From Dyella sp. GSA-30 (GTDB lineage Bacteria > Pseudomonadota > Gammaproteobacteria > Xanthomonadales > Rhodanobacteraceae), in NCBI RefSeq assembly GCF_027924605.1, contig NZ_AP027042.1, forward strand, positions 721,524 through 785,523: DNA of 64,000 nt. Reading direction: 5' to 3'. Every line of letters starts with the position of its first letter. The stretch's first letter is position 1. The notes under the pieces are model-generated. The model ran no database searches. It was not told where the DNA came from and saw only the letters and a list, made by a program, of their open reading frames with translations. Below, piece after piece: positions 8,834 to 17,289 of this stretch. The position numbers and the translations under genes are program-made.

Positions 8834-9604
8834 ATGAAAACCTCCGCTTATCGCAGCCCTGGCCGATGGGCCTGCCTGCTGGCGCTGGCCTGGCTCGCAG
8901 GTTGCGCCCAGGCGCCAACGCATAACCCGCTGGCGCAATGGGTACCATCCCCAAACCACGACATCCGCCGACCGGTACTGATCGTGCTGCATGCCACCGA
9001 GCAACGATCAGCGCAGGCCAGCCTGAATACGCTACGCACACGCAATAGCGGCGGCCCGGTCAGCGCACACTATCTGATCGGCAGCGACGGCACGATCTAT
9101 CAGCTGGTCGCCGACGAACAACGTGCCTGGCATGCCGGGGCAGGGCGCTGGGGCACGATTACCGACGTCAACTCCGCATCGCTCGGTATCGAACTGGATA
9201 ACGACGCGCAGTCGCCATACACCGCCGCGCAGATCGACAGCCTGCTGCGGCTGCTCAACGATCTCACCGCGCGCTGGCGCATTCCGCGCACGCAGATCAT
9301 CGGCCACGAAGATCTCGCGCCGGACCGCAAGAACGATCCCGGACTGTTGTTTCCCTGGCAACAGCTTGCCAATGCGGGTTTCGGTCTATGGCCTAAGCTG
9401 CCGTTGATCGATCCGCCGGCGGGATTCGATCCGTGGATGGCACTGAGCGCCATCGGTTATCCGCTGGACCATCGCGACGCAGTGGTACGCGCCTTTCATC
9501 GCCATTTTCGCGGCATCGACGGCGATGCGCTCGACGCGCAGGATCTGCGCCTGCTTTATGCCTTGTCGCGCCAGCTCAATGGAGAGTCCACTGCAGCGCC
9601 ATGA
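8834..9604 (+). CDS. N-acetylmuramoyl-L-alanine amidase lipoprotein (AmiD-like)
   Basis: A 256-aa zinc amidase of the Amidase_2/PGRP fold that cleaves the MurNAc-L-Ala bond. The N-terminus is a lipoprotein signal with lipobox LAGC (Cys24), so the mature protein is membrane-anchored, probably on the outer membrane facing the periplasm like E. coli AmiD. By comparison with AmpD/AmiD the catalytic set is visible: His53 (VLHAT), Glu120 (GIELDND), His158 (IGHEDLAP), Lys166 and Asp168 (DRKNDPG). A ~75-residue C-terminal extension resembles a peptidoglycan-binding helical region (FHRHFRG). Its stop overlaps the start of the GIY-YIG gene (ATGA), implying translational coupling. Confidence 0.9.
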   Translation: MKTSAYRSPGRWACLLALAWLAGCAQAPTHNPLAQWVPSPNHDIRRPVLIVLHATEQRSAQASLNTLRTRNSGGPVSAHYLIGSDGTIYQLVADEQRAWHAGAGRWGTITDVNSASLGIELDNDAQSPYTAAQIDSLLRLLNDLTARWRIPRTQIIGHEDLAPDRKNDPGLLFPWQQLANAGFGLWPKLPLIDPPAGFDPWMALSAIGYPLDHRDAVVRAFHRHFRGIDGDALDAQDLRLLYALSRQLNGESTAAP

Positions 9605-10218
9605 GCGACGACGTTGGCTATCCGCAGTTTGCTTCGCGCGGACGCGCTTATGTCTACGTCTTGCCGTATCGCGACGAAGATCTGCTGAAGCTTGGCTTTT
9701 CGCGTGACCCATTCACCCGCTTTCACACGCTGCATCGGCGCTTCTACGAGTTCTTCGATCTCGACCGCGGCTTGCTGATCGAAGTCGATCGTGTCTCCGA
9801 CGCTCGCCGCATCGAACGTCGCTTTATCGACACATGGATCGAAAGCCGCGCGCCTGCACCATTGGTCGTGCGCGAAGCCGCAGCCGGCTACACCGAGTGG
9901 TATCGCGGCATCTATCCAGAGATCACCGCACTGGCACAGCAGCTTGCCGAGGATGCAGGCTACACACTACATCGACCCTTGCGCCCGTGGCTGCGCTCGC
10001 TGCTGGAAGAACGTGTCGACTGGCTCTACGAGGGCAGCGCGAGGATGCTTGAGCAAGTGGAGTACGAGCGCTTTCACGGTGATCCGAAGCGCCCCCTGCA
10101 ACGGGCCTTGCTGAACGTGCTCGACATGTGCCGAAGCATCGGGCTGCCACTGGAACGACTCGTTCCCGACGACGTACTACGGTGGTACGAGCATGGCGAT
10201 CGTCCGCTGCTCGGATAA
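9601..10218 (+). CDS. GIY-YIG superfamily (T5orf172-like) protein
   Basis: A 205-aa protein with no signal peptide. The first ~75 residues look like a GIY-YIG endonuclease fold: YVYVL in the GIY position, LLKLGFSRDPFTRFHTLH (the YIG strand plus the conserved Arg) and, later, DARRIERRFID, whose Glu could be the metal ligand. The C-terminal ~100 residues are helical and not recognised. Catalytic activity is uncertain because the motif is degenerate. It starts on the ATGA shared with the amidase stop, so the two should be made together. It ends 3 bp from a convergent gene. The function is unknown; a DNA-related role would be odd beside a cell-wall lipoprotein. Confidence 0.65.
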   Translation: MSDDVGYPQFASRGRAYVYVLPYRDEDLLKLGFSRDPFTRFHTLHRRFYEFFDLDRGLLIEVDRVSDARRIERRFIDTWIESRAPAPLVVREAAAGYTEWYRGIYPEITALAQQLAEDAGYTLHRPLRPWLRSLLEERVDWLYEGSARMLEQVEYERFHGDPKRPLQRALLNVLDMCRSIGLPLERLVPDDVLRWYEHGDRPLLG

Positions 10219-10221
10219 GCT

Positions 10222-10425
10222 TCAACTCACGCGAAATACCGACACGTCTTCGCACACCGGGCAGCGATAGGTCTGCAGTTCCGTGTCGGTGGCTTCGTTC
10301 TTGCGCTCGCGATTGGCGGGAGCTTCCGGATCGTAGCGCTCCATTTCCACCTTCTGTCCAGCTTGCTTGCAGGTCTCACATAGCACCGCACCCTTGGGTA
10401 GCGGCGTGGGATGTTCGTTAGCCAT
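10222..10425 (-). CDS. Small zinc-ribbon protein
   Basis: A 67-aa protein with two CxxC knuckles, LCETC (Cys16/Cys19) and RCPVC (Cys55/Cys58), about 36 residues apart, as in one zinc ribbon. The middle is charged. The start ATG at 10425 has a good AGGAGA site 7 bases upstream. Ahead of it the frame is open but unlikely to be coding. No specific family was recognised. It converges with the GIY-YIG gene. Confidence 0.7.
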   Translation of the reverse strand: MANEHPTPLPKGAVLCETCKQAGQKVEMERYDPEAPANRERKNEATDTELQTYRCPVCEDVSVFRVS

Positions 10426-10559
10426 GGGCTTCTCCTCGACGACAACGCATACACCGTAGGCCTCCATGCGTTGATGCTGCGTGCACGTCGAATCAACGCG
10501 ACGCTCCGGCCGACAAGACGATGCTTCACTTACCTTGTCCATCAAGAACGGAGAACATC

Positions 10560-11126
10560 ATGCTTAAACCGATGATGATCAGCGCGGCGCTCGCATTGGC
10601 ATTCGTCACGAGCGGAGCTGTCGCGCAGAGCAGTACGCCAGCGAGCACGCCGAGCACCGCCAGCAAGACCGGTGGTGACGCCATGTTCGTCAAGAAAGCC
10701 AGCGCCGCCGGAGCCGCGGAGGTGGCACTGGGCAAGCTCGGCCAGTCGCAAGGCCAATCCGACCAGGTGAAACAGTTCGGTGCGCAGATGGTAAGAGATC
10801 ACACATCGGCGAACGACGAACTGAGCTCGATCGCCAGCGAAAAAGGCCTGACGGTCGCTACCGATCCTTCAGCCAAGGATGCCGCGACCGCCAAGACCAT
10901 CGGCGCCAAGCAAGGTGCGGCCTTCGATACCGCTTTCAGCCGGAAGATGCTGGCGGATCACAAACAGGCGGTGGCGTTGTTCACCAAGGAAGCCGATAGC
11001 GGCAAGGACTCGGACTTGAAAGCGTTCGCCGCCAAGACCCTGCCGACGCTCAGGCATCATCTGGAGATGGCGCAGGCGTTGCCCAAAGGTTCAAGCGACA
11101 AATCCCCCGCGGACACCGCCAAGTAA
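10560..11126 (+). CDS. DUF4142 family periplasmic protein
   Basis: A 188-aa protein with a signal peptide (MLKPMMISAALALAF, cleavage near AVA-QS), a low-complexity Ser/Thr linker, and a DUF4142 ferritin-like helical domain (FVKKASAAGAAEVALGKL, VKQFGAQMVRDHTSANDEL, MLADHKQAVALFTKEA, LRHHLEMAQAL). The helices place conserved His residues (RDHT, ADHK, RHH) together. The family is common in Proteobacteria, is often stress-induced, and has no established biochemical function. GGAGA lies 5 bases before the ATG. Single gene. Confidence 0.9.
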   Translation: MLKPMMISAALALAFVTSGAVAQSSTPASTPSTASKTGGDAMFVKKASAAGAAEVALGKLGQSQGQSDQVKQFGAQMVRDHTSANDELSSIASEKGLTVATDPSAKDAATAKTIGAKQGAAFDTAFSRKMLADHKQAVALFTKEADSGKDSDLKAFAAKTLPTLRHHLEMAQALPKGSSDKSPADTAK

Positions 11127-11223
11127 GAGCATCCGCACAACGCATTTTTTTGCGTCCCGGACTTCAACCCCTCCCGCCCGCGTCTTGCGTTTATCATCGC
11201 CACACAACGCGAGAGGGGACGTC

Positions 11224-11997
11224 ATGAAAGGATGGTCATGGTGTGCAGTTGTCATGGTGCTTTTGGTATCCATGCACTGTTGGGCGCAAGACGATACCGC
11301 GGCGGCATCGCAGACCGCGGCTTCGCATAAGGTGTCGGCGCAGGACGAGGAGCAACTGAAGAAAGTCCTGGATGGCGCGAAGTTGATCGAGGCGCATCAA
11401 CCGCAACAGGCCATCGATGGGCCGCTTACCGACGTGGTCGACTACTACGAGCACGCCTATGGCAACAGCAAGGACGTCATGTACTCGCCTCGCGGCCTCA
11501 AGGACACGCTGTTCTATCTGACTGGAGCAGCCCAGCACCCGGGGCCCAGTGGCAAGGCGATTGCGGTGGGCAAGGCCTGGGCGATGGCGTACTGGGCGCG
11601 GGGTTACGCTTATGGCGAGCTAGGCCAGTTCGCAAAGAGTCGCGACGAACTGGAAAAAGCGGTCAAGCTCGCGCCCACCGATAGCCAGTACAATAGCGAG
11701 CTTGGCTTTGCCTATCAGCGTCTGAGTGACTGGCATCGCTCGCTGGCTGCCTTTGAGATCGCGGAAAAGTATGCCGAACTGACCGGCAACACGCCGGCGG
11801 ATATCGGGCGCTTGAAATGCCGCGGCTTGCGCGGCCAGGGTTACGATCTGGTCGAATTGAATCGATTGGACGATGCCGCGCAGAAATACTACGCCTGCCT
11901 GCATCTGGTGCCAGATGATCAGGGCTCACTGAAAGAGCTCGGCTATGTACGCCAGCAGTTGCAGAAGCAGGGTAGGCAACCGCCAGCTCCCAGGTAA
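11224..11997 (+). CDS. Secreted tetratricopeptide-repeat protein
   Basis: A 257-aa protein with a signal peptide (MKGWSWCAVVMVLLVSMHCWA-QD). TPR-like helix pairs are visible from about residue 125 (YWARGYAYGELGQFAKSRDELEKAVKLAP...SELGFAYQRLSDWHRSLAAFEIAEKYAEL) and again near the C-terminus (YDLVELNRLDDAAQKYYACLHLVP). The N-terminal half is unassigned. Probably a periplasmic scaffold; partners are unknown. GAGAGGGGA upstream supports the start. Confidence 0.85.
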   Translation: MKGWSWCAVVMVLLVSMHCWAQDDTAAASQTAASHKVSAQDEEQLKKVLDGAKLIEAHQPQQAIDGPLTDVVDYYEHAYGNSKDVMYSPRGLKDTLFYLTGAAQHPGPSGKAIAVGKAWAMAYWARGYAYGELGQFAKSRDELEKAVKLAPTDSQYNSELGFAYQRLSDWHRSLAAFEIAEKYAELTGNTPADIGRLKCRGLRGQGYDLVELNRLDDAAQKYYACLHLVPDDQGSLKELGYVRQQLQKQGRQPPAPR

Positions 11998-12011
11998 TGC
12001 GGAAGGCTTAA

Positions 12012-12042
12012 GGTCGCGTCATCGGCATTTCGCGACGCGACC
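12012..12042. terminator. Hairpin between convergent genes
   Basis: GGTCGCGTC, 13-base loop, GACGCGACC: a perfect 9-bp stem between the TPR stop and the LysR stop. No T tract is present. Confidence 0.5.
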
Positions 12043-12047
12043 GTCGC

Positions 12048-12965
12048 TCAACGCACGCGCCTGGTCATGGCGAGATGCTCGCGCAACAGGTCGATAAATG
12101 CGCGCGCACGTTGCGGCATGAAGCGACTTGCCGGAAACACCGCGTGGATACCGCCGCCTGGTAACTGCCATGTCGGCAGCAAACGGATCAACCGGCCGGC
12201 GGCGACATCGTCGACCACCGCAAAATCGGGCATCACCATCATGCCGGCCCCGGCCATGACCGCTGCCTTGACCACCAGGGCGATGTTGGCCGACATCGGG
12301 GATTCGAAGGCGATCGTGCGTGTGGCGCCCTTGGCGCCGGTAAACGTCCAGGTCGACGGACGCTGCAAGGCCGACATCGCTACCAGCGGCAGCTTGGCGA
12401 CATCCTCCGGGCGGCGGGGACGACGACCATCCAGCCAGGTCGGCGTCGCCACCAACCAGTGCGCATAACTATCCACCTGCACCGCGCGCAAGCGCGAGTC
12501 GGACAGATTGCCGACGCGAATCGCCACATCGATACCTTCGGCCACCAGGTCGAACAGGCGGTCGCCGGTCAGTAATTCGACGCGCAGTTCGGGATGGGTC
12601 TCGCGCATCCGCACCAGCAGCGGCGTAAGAATGGTGGCGGCATAGTCGACGGGTGCAGTGATGCGCAAGGTCCCACGTAGCGCCGTGGTGTCTTCGCCGG
12701 CGGCCTGCACCGCGGCTTCGGCGTCACGGATCAAGATCCGGCTGGCTTCATAGAAGGCCTCGCCGGCATCGGTCAGCGCTATACGACGGGTCGTGCGGAC
12801 CAGCAGATTGGCGCCGACCTCGACCTCGAGTCGCTTGATATGCGTGCTGACCATCGTCTTGACCATCCCCAGGCGCGCCGCCGCCGCGGTAAACGAACCC
12901 GACTCGACTACCGCCACGAACACCACGATGCGATTGAGATTGACCGACGCCAGTGGGCTACCCAT
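12048..12965 (-). CDS. LysR family transcriptional regulator (CrgA/DhcR-like)
   Basis: A 305-aa LTTR. Its N-terminal HTH (LNRIVVFVAVVESGSFTAAAARLG) is followed by the effector domain of the CrgA group (LRGTLRITAPVDYAATILTPLL, GIDVAIRVGNLSDS). It is divergent from a small NAD(P)-binding protein gene, with a palindrome between the two starts; control of that gene is likely. Its effector is unknown. Confidence 0.92.
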   Translation of the reverse strand: MGSPLASVNLNRIVVFVAVVESGSFTAAAARLGMVKTMVSTHIKRLEVEVGANLLVRTTRRIALTDAGEAFYEASRILIRDAEAAVQAAGEDTTALRGTLRITAPVDYAATILTPLLVRMRETHPELRVELLTGDRLFDLVAEGIDVAIRVGNLSDSRLRAVQVDSYAHWLVATPTWLDGRRPRRPEDVAKLPLVAMSALQRPSTWTFTGAKGATRTIAFESPMSANIALVVKAAVMAGAGMMVMPDFAVVDDVAAGRLIRLLPTWQLPGGGIHAVFPASRFMPQRARAFIDLLREHLAMTRRVR

Positions 12966-12973
12966 GGGGATTG

Positions 12974-12984
12974 TCCATTATGGA
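12974..12984. promoter_or_regulatory. Candidate LysR operator
   Basis: TCCATTATGGA is a perfect 5-1-5 palindrome 9 bases ahead of the lysR start, in the 113-bp divergent gap to the NAD(P)-binding gene. Confidence 0.45.
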
Positions 12985-13078
12985 TGGCTAGTGAAAACGT
13001 GATTATCCGTCTTATCGGCAGCCTTCGCGAGGCCTAGGATGCCCGGTGTGGGTCATCTCCAACTCGAAGGAAGTCACT

Positions 13079-13687
13079 ATGAAAATCGCCATTCTCGGTG
13101 CCAGCGGCAACGTCGGTACACGCCTGGTCGCTGAAGCACTGCGACGCGGTCACCAGGTCACTGCCGTTGCCCGCCGTGCCGACAACCAGGCCGACACCGC
13201 GCAACTGACGCATATCGCTGCCGATATCACGGACCCGTCCTTGCCGGCCAAGCTGCGCGGCCATGACGCCATCATCAGCTCGATCCACTTTACCCAGGCT
13301 TCGTCGGACGACCTGCTCGCGCTGGTACGCGCTTCGGGCGTGAAGCGTTATCTCGTGGTCGGCGGCGCAGGCAGCCTGGAGGTTGCACCCGGCAAGCTGC
13401 TGGTCGACGGTGCGGATTTCCCCGCCATCTATCTCGACGAGGCTCGCGCCGGCAAGAACTTCCTCGACGTGTTGCGTGGCATCAGCGATCTGGACTGGAC
13501 CTTTCTCAGCCCGTCCGCCTTGTTCATCGCCGGCGAGCGCACCGAGCATTTCCGGATAGGCGCGGATACGTTGCTGGTGGCTGCCGATGGCAAGAGCTGG
13601 GTGTCGTTTGAGGACTATGCGATTGCGATGCTCGACGAGATCGAGAAACCTGCGCATATCCGGCAGCGTTTTACGGTCGGTTATTGA
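13079..13687 (+). CDS. NAD(P)H-binding atypical SDR (NAD-dependent epimerase-like)
   Basis: A 202-aa single-domain Rossmann protein of the NAD(P)-binding_10/NmrA-like group. It starts with KIAILGASGNVGTRLVAEALRRGHQVTAVAR (GxxGxxG). VVGGAGSLEVAPGKLLVD and LDWTFLSPS are typical of the YesF/azoreductase-like members. It lacks the YxxxK of classical SDRs, so it may act as a quinone reductase or a redox sensor. A good GAAGGA site precedes the ATG. It is divergent from a LysR gene that probably regulates it. Confidence 0.87.
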   Translation: MKIAILGASGNVGTRLVAEALRRGHQVTAVARRADNQADTAQLTHIAADITDPSLPAKLRGHDAIISSIHFTQASSDDLLALVRASGVKRYLVVGGAGSLEVAPGKLLVDGADFPAIYLDEARAGKNFLDVLRGISDLDWTFLSPSALFIAGERTEHFRIGADTLLVAADGKSWVSFEDYAIAMLDEIEKPAHIRQRFTVGY

Positions 13688-13700
13688 TTGAAGGTGTGCG

Positions 13701-13770
13701 GTCGCGACTGAAGTCGCTCCTACAAACTTGGGAAAGCATGGCTATCTTGTAGGAGCGACTTCAGTCGCGG
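13701..13770. repeat. Palindromic repeat pair, family R2
   Basis: Two inverted ~24-bp arms, GTCGCGACTGAAGTCGCTCC(TACAA) and its complement, around a ~21-bp centre between convergent genes. Copies or half-copies occur near 27876, 28050, 52545, 60504 and 60661. Confidence 0.85.
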
Positions 13771-13796
13771 CCGTCCCGTCACAACATCATCTTGGC

Positions 13797-14426
13797 TCAG
13801 GGCGCCTTCGGCGTCGACGCCGCGGCAGCATCCTGCACCGCCTCTACCTGAATCCGCAGCACGACATCCATCTTGAAGCCGTAATCCTTGCCGGCCGCCA
13901 TGCCGAAGTCGTCGCGCTTGATGGTGGCCAGCGCATCCGCGCCACAGACCTCGCGCTTGAGCATGGGATGCGGCATGCACTTGAAGCCGTCGATGTTCAG
14001 GACCAACGGCTTGCTCACGCCATGCAGGCTCAGGCTGCCGACGGCACGGGTTGGCGCGCCATGGACAAAGCCTTCAAGCCGCCCCTTGAAGACGGCCTGC
14101 GGATACTTGTTCGTTTCGAGCAAATCCTTGCCGACCGCCCAGGTGTTGAGCTGGTCGTGACCGAAATCGATGCTGCCCGCATCGACGGCGATCTCGACGC
14201 TACCCGTTCCCGCGGCCTTATCCAGCGTTACCTTGCCCGTGGTCTTGTTGAACTTGCCACGCCACGTCGACAAACCGCCCAAGTGATCGGCCTCGAAGCT
14301 GGGGTAGGTGTGATCGGGATCGATCGTATAGCTGGCTTCGTTTGCCCGACCCACGCCGCTATTGGCAAGTATGGCGAGCGAGAACATTCCCAGCGCGAAA
14401 CTGGCGGTGCGGCTTCCTGAAAACAT
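13797..14426 (-). CDS. YceI family periplasmic protein
   Basis: A 209-aa YceI-like lipocalin-fold protein with a signal peptide (cleavage near GRA-NE). It starts the domain with ASYTIDPDHTYPSFEADHLGGLSTWRGKFN, followed by GSVEIAVDAGSIDFGH. LSLHGVSKPLVLNI and IKRDDFGM are family hallmarks. Members bind isoprenoid or amphiphilic ligands in the periplasm. The ATG at 14426 is preferred because GGAGA sits 6 bases upstream; two earlier in-frame ATGs are too close to or ahead of it. The gap to the next gene (14427-14635) has no convincing gene. Confidence 0.92.
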   Translation of the reverse strand: MFSGSRTASFALGMFSLAILANSGVGRANEASYTIDPDHTYPSFEADHLGGLSTWRGKFNKTTGKVTLDKAAGTGSVEIAVDAGSIDFGHDQLNTWAVGKDLLETNKYPQAVFKGRLEGFVHGAPTRAVGSLSLHGVSKPLVLNIDGFKCMPHPMLKREVCGADALATIKRDDFGMAAGKDYGFKMDVVLRIQVEAVQDAAAASTPKAP

Positions 14427-14635
14427 GGTCATTCTCCGGTGAGTAATGCGTGGCCCCATGGCCCGCGCTTACCTGTACGACGAACGGCCATGACTCCGAT
14501 CGACACGGGAGGCGGAAATTTTTCACGCCCGTCAGCGCGGCAATACCACACGGCCATGCGGAGCACATGGTCAGAGCGATCCAGCAGATCGACAGCGCCA
14601 TCATCGATTTGCCGAACAAGGTCATCGTTCGCCTC

Positions 14636-14672
14636 TAAAAAAAGACCTGGCCGCACGCTACGCCGGCCAGGT
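14636..14672 (-). terminator. Rho-independent terminator after the SnoaL-like gene
   Basis: Read on the minus strand, ACCTGGCCG, 9-base loop, CGGCCAGGT, then CTTTTTTT. It lies 29 bp after the stop at 14701. Confidence 0.88.
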
Positions 14673-14700
14673 GGTCCCAGTCGATAAACAGTGGGTGGCG

Positions 14701-15204
14701 TCAGTGCTTGCCCACCGCGCTGTGCTGCGAATACATCGCGTGCCAATGGCCGTCTACGTAGATAAAGATGTCCGCGGATTTCACGCCGTTCTGCGGACCC
14801 AGCTGCGGGTCGTAGAAGGTCACGACGGCGCTGTTCTGGTGCATGGCTACGGCTTCGCCATAGGGATGCGCCTTGATATAGGCATCGATCTCCTGCATGC
14901 CCTTGTCCGAACCTTTGTTCTTCGCCGCATGCTCGACGATGGTCGACTTGGATATGGCCTTGCCGTCGGCATTGACCGAGCGGTAGTCGGGCGCGAGCAT
15001 CGACTCAAGAAAATCGGTATCGCCGGTGCCTTCGGCACGCGTCCAGTGCTGCTCGACCGCACGCACGCCCGCTTCGGTCATGGCCGACTCCTCGTCCTTG
15101 CTGCCCTGTACGCCATCGGCGTAGACCACCGACCAGCCCAATGCGACGGCGGAAAACAGCATCAGTGCGAAGCGGCAGGAAACACAATCGCGGTAGATCG
15201 ACAT
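14701..15204 (-). CDS. Exported SnoaL-like/DUF4440 (NTF2-fold) protein
   Basis: A 167-aa protein with an N-terminal hydrophobic signal (SCRFALMLFSAVALGWSVVYA-DG) and a cone-shaped NTF2-like domain (VRAVEQHWTRAEGTGDTDFLESMLAPDYRSVNADG, then SADIFIYVDGHWHAMYSQHS). DUF4440 proteins are often small-molecule binding or hydrolase-like; the ligand is unknown. Monocistronic, ended by a strong terminator. Confidence 0.85.
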   Translation of the reverse strand: MSIYRDCVSCRFALMLFSAVALGWSVVYADGVQGSKDEESAMTEAGVRAVEQHWTRAEGTGDTDFLESMLAPDYRSVNADGKAISKSTIVEHAAKNKGSDKGMQEIDAYIKAHPYGEAVAMHQNSAVVTFYDPQLGPQNGVKSADIFIYVDGHWHAMYSQHSAVGKH

Positions 15205-15326
15205 GGCAACTCCGGACGCATCGTGGGAATGCGAGAAGCTTGCCCGCGAATAAAGAGTTCACGCAGTCGATTTGTGACAAGCGGGATCGAGCCGGTGACC
15301 GGCGGCGCGATAGTCGCGCCGGGCGG

Positions 15327-16082
15327 TTAGCGCAAACCGAGCGCCACGCGCGCGCCGTCGCGAAAGCGACGACTGAGCGGCAAGCGGGTACCGTCGCGCA
15401 ACACGACCTCAGCGTCACCGTGAAAGAGTGGATGAATCTCGCTCACGCGGTCCAGGTTGACCACGGTACCGCGGTGGATGCGCAGGAAACGCGACGGATC
15501 GAGTTGCCCATGCAGCTGCTGCAAGGTCTGCCGATGCAGGATGGCTTCGCCGGCGGCATGCAGGCGAACATAGTTGCCTTCAGCGGCAATCCAGTCGATG
15601 TCGCCCACGCGAAGCACTCGCAAGGCTTCGCCCACGCGCACGCTCAGGCGTTCCACCGAAGGCGTCGCGGCGAACAGAGGCTGGCGCGGGGCCTGATGAT
15701 CCACGGCAAGGCGCCGCCACTGACGCGTGACCCGGTCCATGCTGCGATCAAATCGTTCCTGATCGATCGGCTTGAGCACATAGTCGAAGGCGCCGGCATC
15801 GAAGGCCTTCAATGCATGGGCATCGAACGCGGTGGCAAACACCACCAGCGGCAAGGTATCGGGCTGCAGTCGCTGCATCAGTTCGAAGCTATCCATCCCC
15901 GGCATGCGGATATCCAGAAACACCAGATCGGGCTGCAATTGCGCAATGGCTTGCATGGCTTCGTCCGCGCTGCCGCATTCGCCGACCACATCGACCGCGT
16001 GGGCAGCCAACGCCTGACGAAGTGCCAAGCGCGCCAGCATTTCATCGTCCACCAGCAAGCAGCGAATGCGCTCGGTGCTCAT
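15327..16082 (-). CDS. LytTR family response regulator
   Basis: A 251-aa two-component regulator. The receiver domain (residues 6-120) carries the acidic pair VDDE and the phosphorylatable Asp57 (LVFLDIRMPGM). The DNA-binding LytTR domain covers about 150-250 (LRVLRVGDIDWIAAEGNYVRLHAAGE..., FLRIHRGTVVNLDRV). This is the AlgR/LytR architecture. Its ATG overlaps the histidine-kinase stop (ATGA), so the pair is translationally coupled. The regulon is not evident from the neighbourhood. Confidence 0.95.
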   Translation of the reverse strand: MSTERIRCLLVDDEMLARLALRQALAAHAVDVVGECGSADEAMQAIAQLQPDLVFLDIRMPGMDSFELMQRLQPDTLPLVVFATAFDAHALKAFDAGAFDYVLKPIDQERFDRSMDRVTRQWRRLAVDHQAPRQPLFAATPSVERLSVRVGEALRVLRVGDIDWIAAEGNYVRLHAAGEAILHRQTLQQLHGQLDPSRFLRIHRGTVVNLDRVSEIHPLFHGDAEVVLRDGTRLPLSRRFRDGARVALGLR

Positions 16083-17182
16083 GCGACGCTGACCTCATAG
16101 GGAATACGCACTTCCACCCGCGTACCGCCACCGGGGCGCGCCAACAGCGAAAGCCTGCCAGCGAGTGCATCCAGGCGGGCGCGGGTGTTACCCAGGCCAA
16201 TGCCTTCGCGCATATCGCGATCGGGCAAGCCGCGACCGTTGTCTTCCACCGTCATGCATAGCTCACCACCTTCGCGCCGAGCCTCGATAAGCAGGCTACC
16301 GCCGCCGGAAAGCGGCAACAAACCGTGTTGCAGCGCATTTTCCACCAAGGGCTGCAGGATCAGATGAGGCACCGCCGCATCGAGCGTGTCATCCGCCACC
16401 TGCCACTGTGTGTCCAGGCGGTTATGAAAGCGGATGCGCTGGATCGCCAGGTAGGATTCCAGCGACTGCAGCTCTCGCGCCAGCGGCACAGACTGGCGTT
16501 GATCGGCTTCCAGCGTCAAGCGCAGAAAATCGCTCAGGCGCGCGATCATCGTGCGCGCCGTGGCCGGATCGGACAGTGCCAACGCCGAAATCGCGTTGAG
16601 CGTATTGAACAAAAAATGCGGTTGCAGCTGCATGCGCAAGGCGTGCAACTGCGCTTGCGCCAGCTGTCCTTCAAGCTGCGCGCTGCGCAGGCGTTCGCTC
16701 TTGAGACGTCGTTGAAAATCCGATCCGCGCAGCACGGCAAGCACGACCCAGTAGGTAATCAGATCCAGATGGAACTGATAAACAAACTCGACCCGGAACA
16801 GCTTGCTCAACGAGTTAATCGCTGACGGATCATTGCCATGCATCTGCCAGTACAACAGCAGCAAGACCATCGTATGCAGCGCCGCCGTCGCCAGGCCGAG
16901 CGGAATATGGACCGTAAAGAAGCGAGCCCAACCGCGCCGCGAAGCCACCTTGCCCAACCAGGCAATCCACGGCGTGAGCAGCATCCAGCTCCAGAAATCC
17001 GGAAAATTCCAGGCCAGCGTCCGCTGCCAGGACCGCACCTCCCCTTCGCCCATGGCAGCGAGCTGCATCGCTACCGAGCTGGTCAGAGCCAGCAAGGTCC
17101 AGAAGCCGAACGCGATCATCACGCCACGCCAGAAAGCGCGACGGTTGTCGGTGACTTCGAGGGGTGAGGCCGTGGACGACAT
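16079..17182 (-). CDS. LytS/YpdA-type sensor histidine kinase
   Basis: Integral-membrane sensor kinase, 367 aa from the start chosen at MSSTASPL. About four transmembrane segments lie in the first ~150 residues (for example VMIAFGFWTLLALTSSVAM). The His_kinase domain follows, with the phosphorylated His in LQPHFLFNTLN, then an HATPase_c domain (VENALQHGL, VEDNGRGLPD, GIGLGNTRARL). No periplasmic sensor domain is evident. The frame is open to 17482 but the extension is Arg/Pro-rich and runs into a repeat-like gap; 17215 is an alternative start. It is co-transcribed with the LytTR regulator. Confidence 0.93.
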   Translation of the reverse strand: MSSTASPLEVTDNRRAFWRGVMIAFGFWTLLALTSSVAMQLAAMGEGEVRSWQRTLAWNFPDFWSWMLLTPWIAWLGKVASRRGWARFFTVHIPLGLATAALHTMVLLLLYWQMHGNDPSAINSLSKLFRVEFVYQFHLDLITYWVVLAVLRGSDFQRRLKSERLRSAQLEGQLAQAQLHALRMQLQPHFLFNTLNAISALALSDPATARTMIARLSDFLRLTLEADQRQSVPLARELQSLESYLAIQRIRFHNRLDTQWQVADDTLDAAVPHLILQPLVENALQHGLLPLSGGGSLLIEARREGGELCMTVEDNGRGLPDRDMREGIGLGNTRARLDALAGRLSLLARPGGGTRVEVRIPYEVSVA

Positions 17183-17289
17183 GCTTCGGTTCGGTTGTGG
17201 GGTGCGGATTAGCATGGCGCAAAGTTGGGAAGTGCGCATGTATCGGGGGGCATAGGCTGGGAGTGAGTGGAGAGGAGTGAGGAGTGAGT

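Noticed and set aside
14359-14625. An 88-codon minus-strand frame with a hydrophobic N-terminus between the SnoaL-like and YceI genes
   Set aside because: It overlaps the YceI ribosome-binding site and start, its sequence after the hydrophobic part is not protein-like, and no family is recognised.
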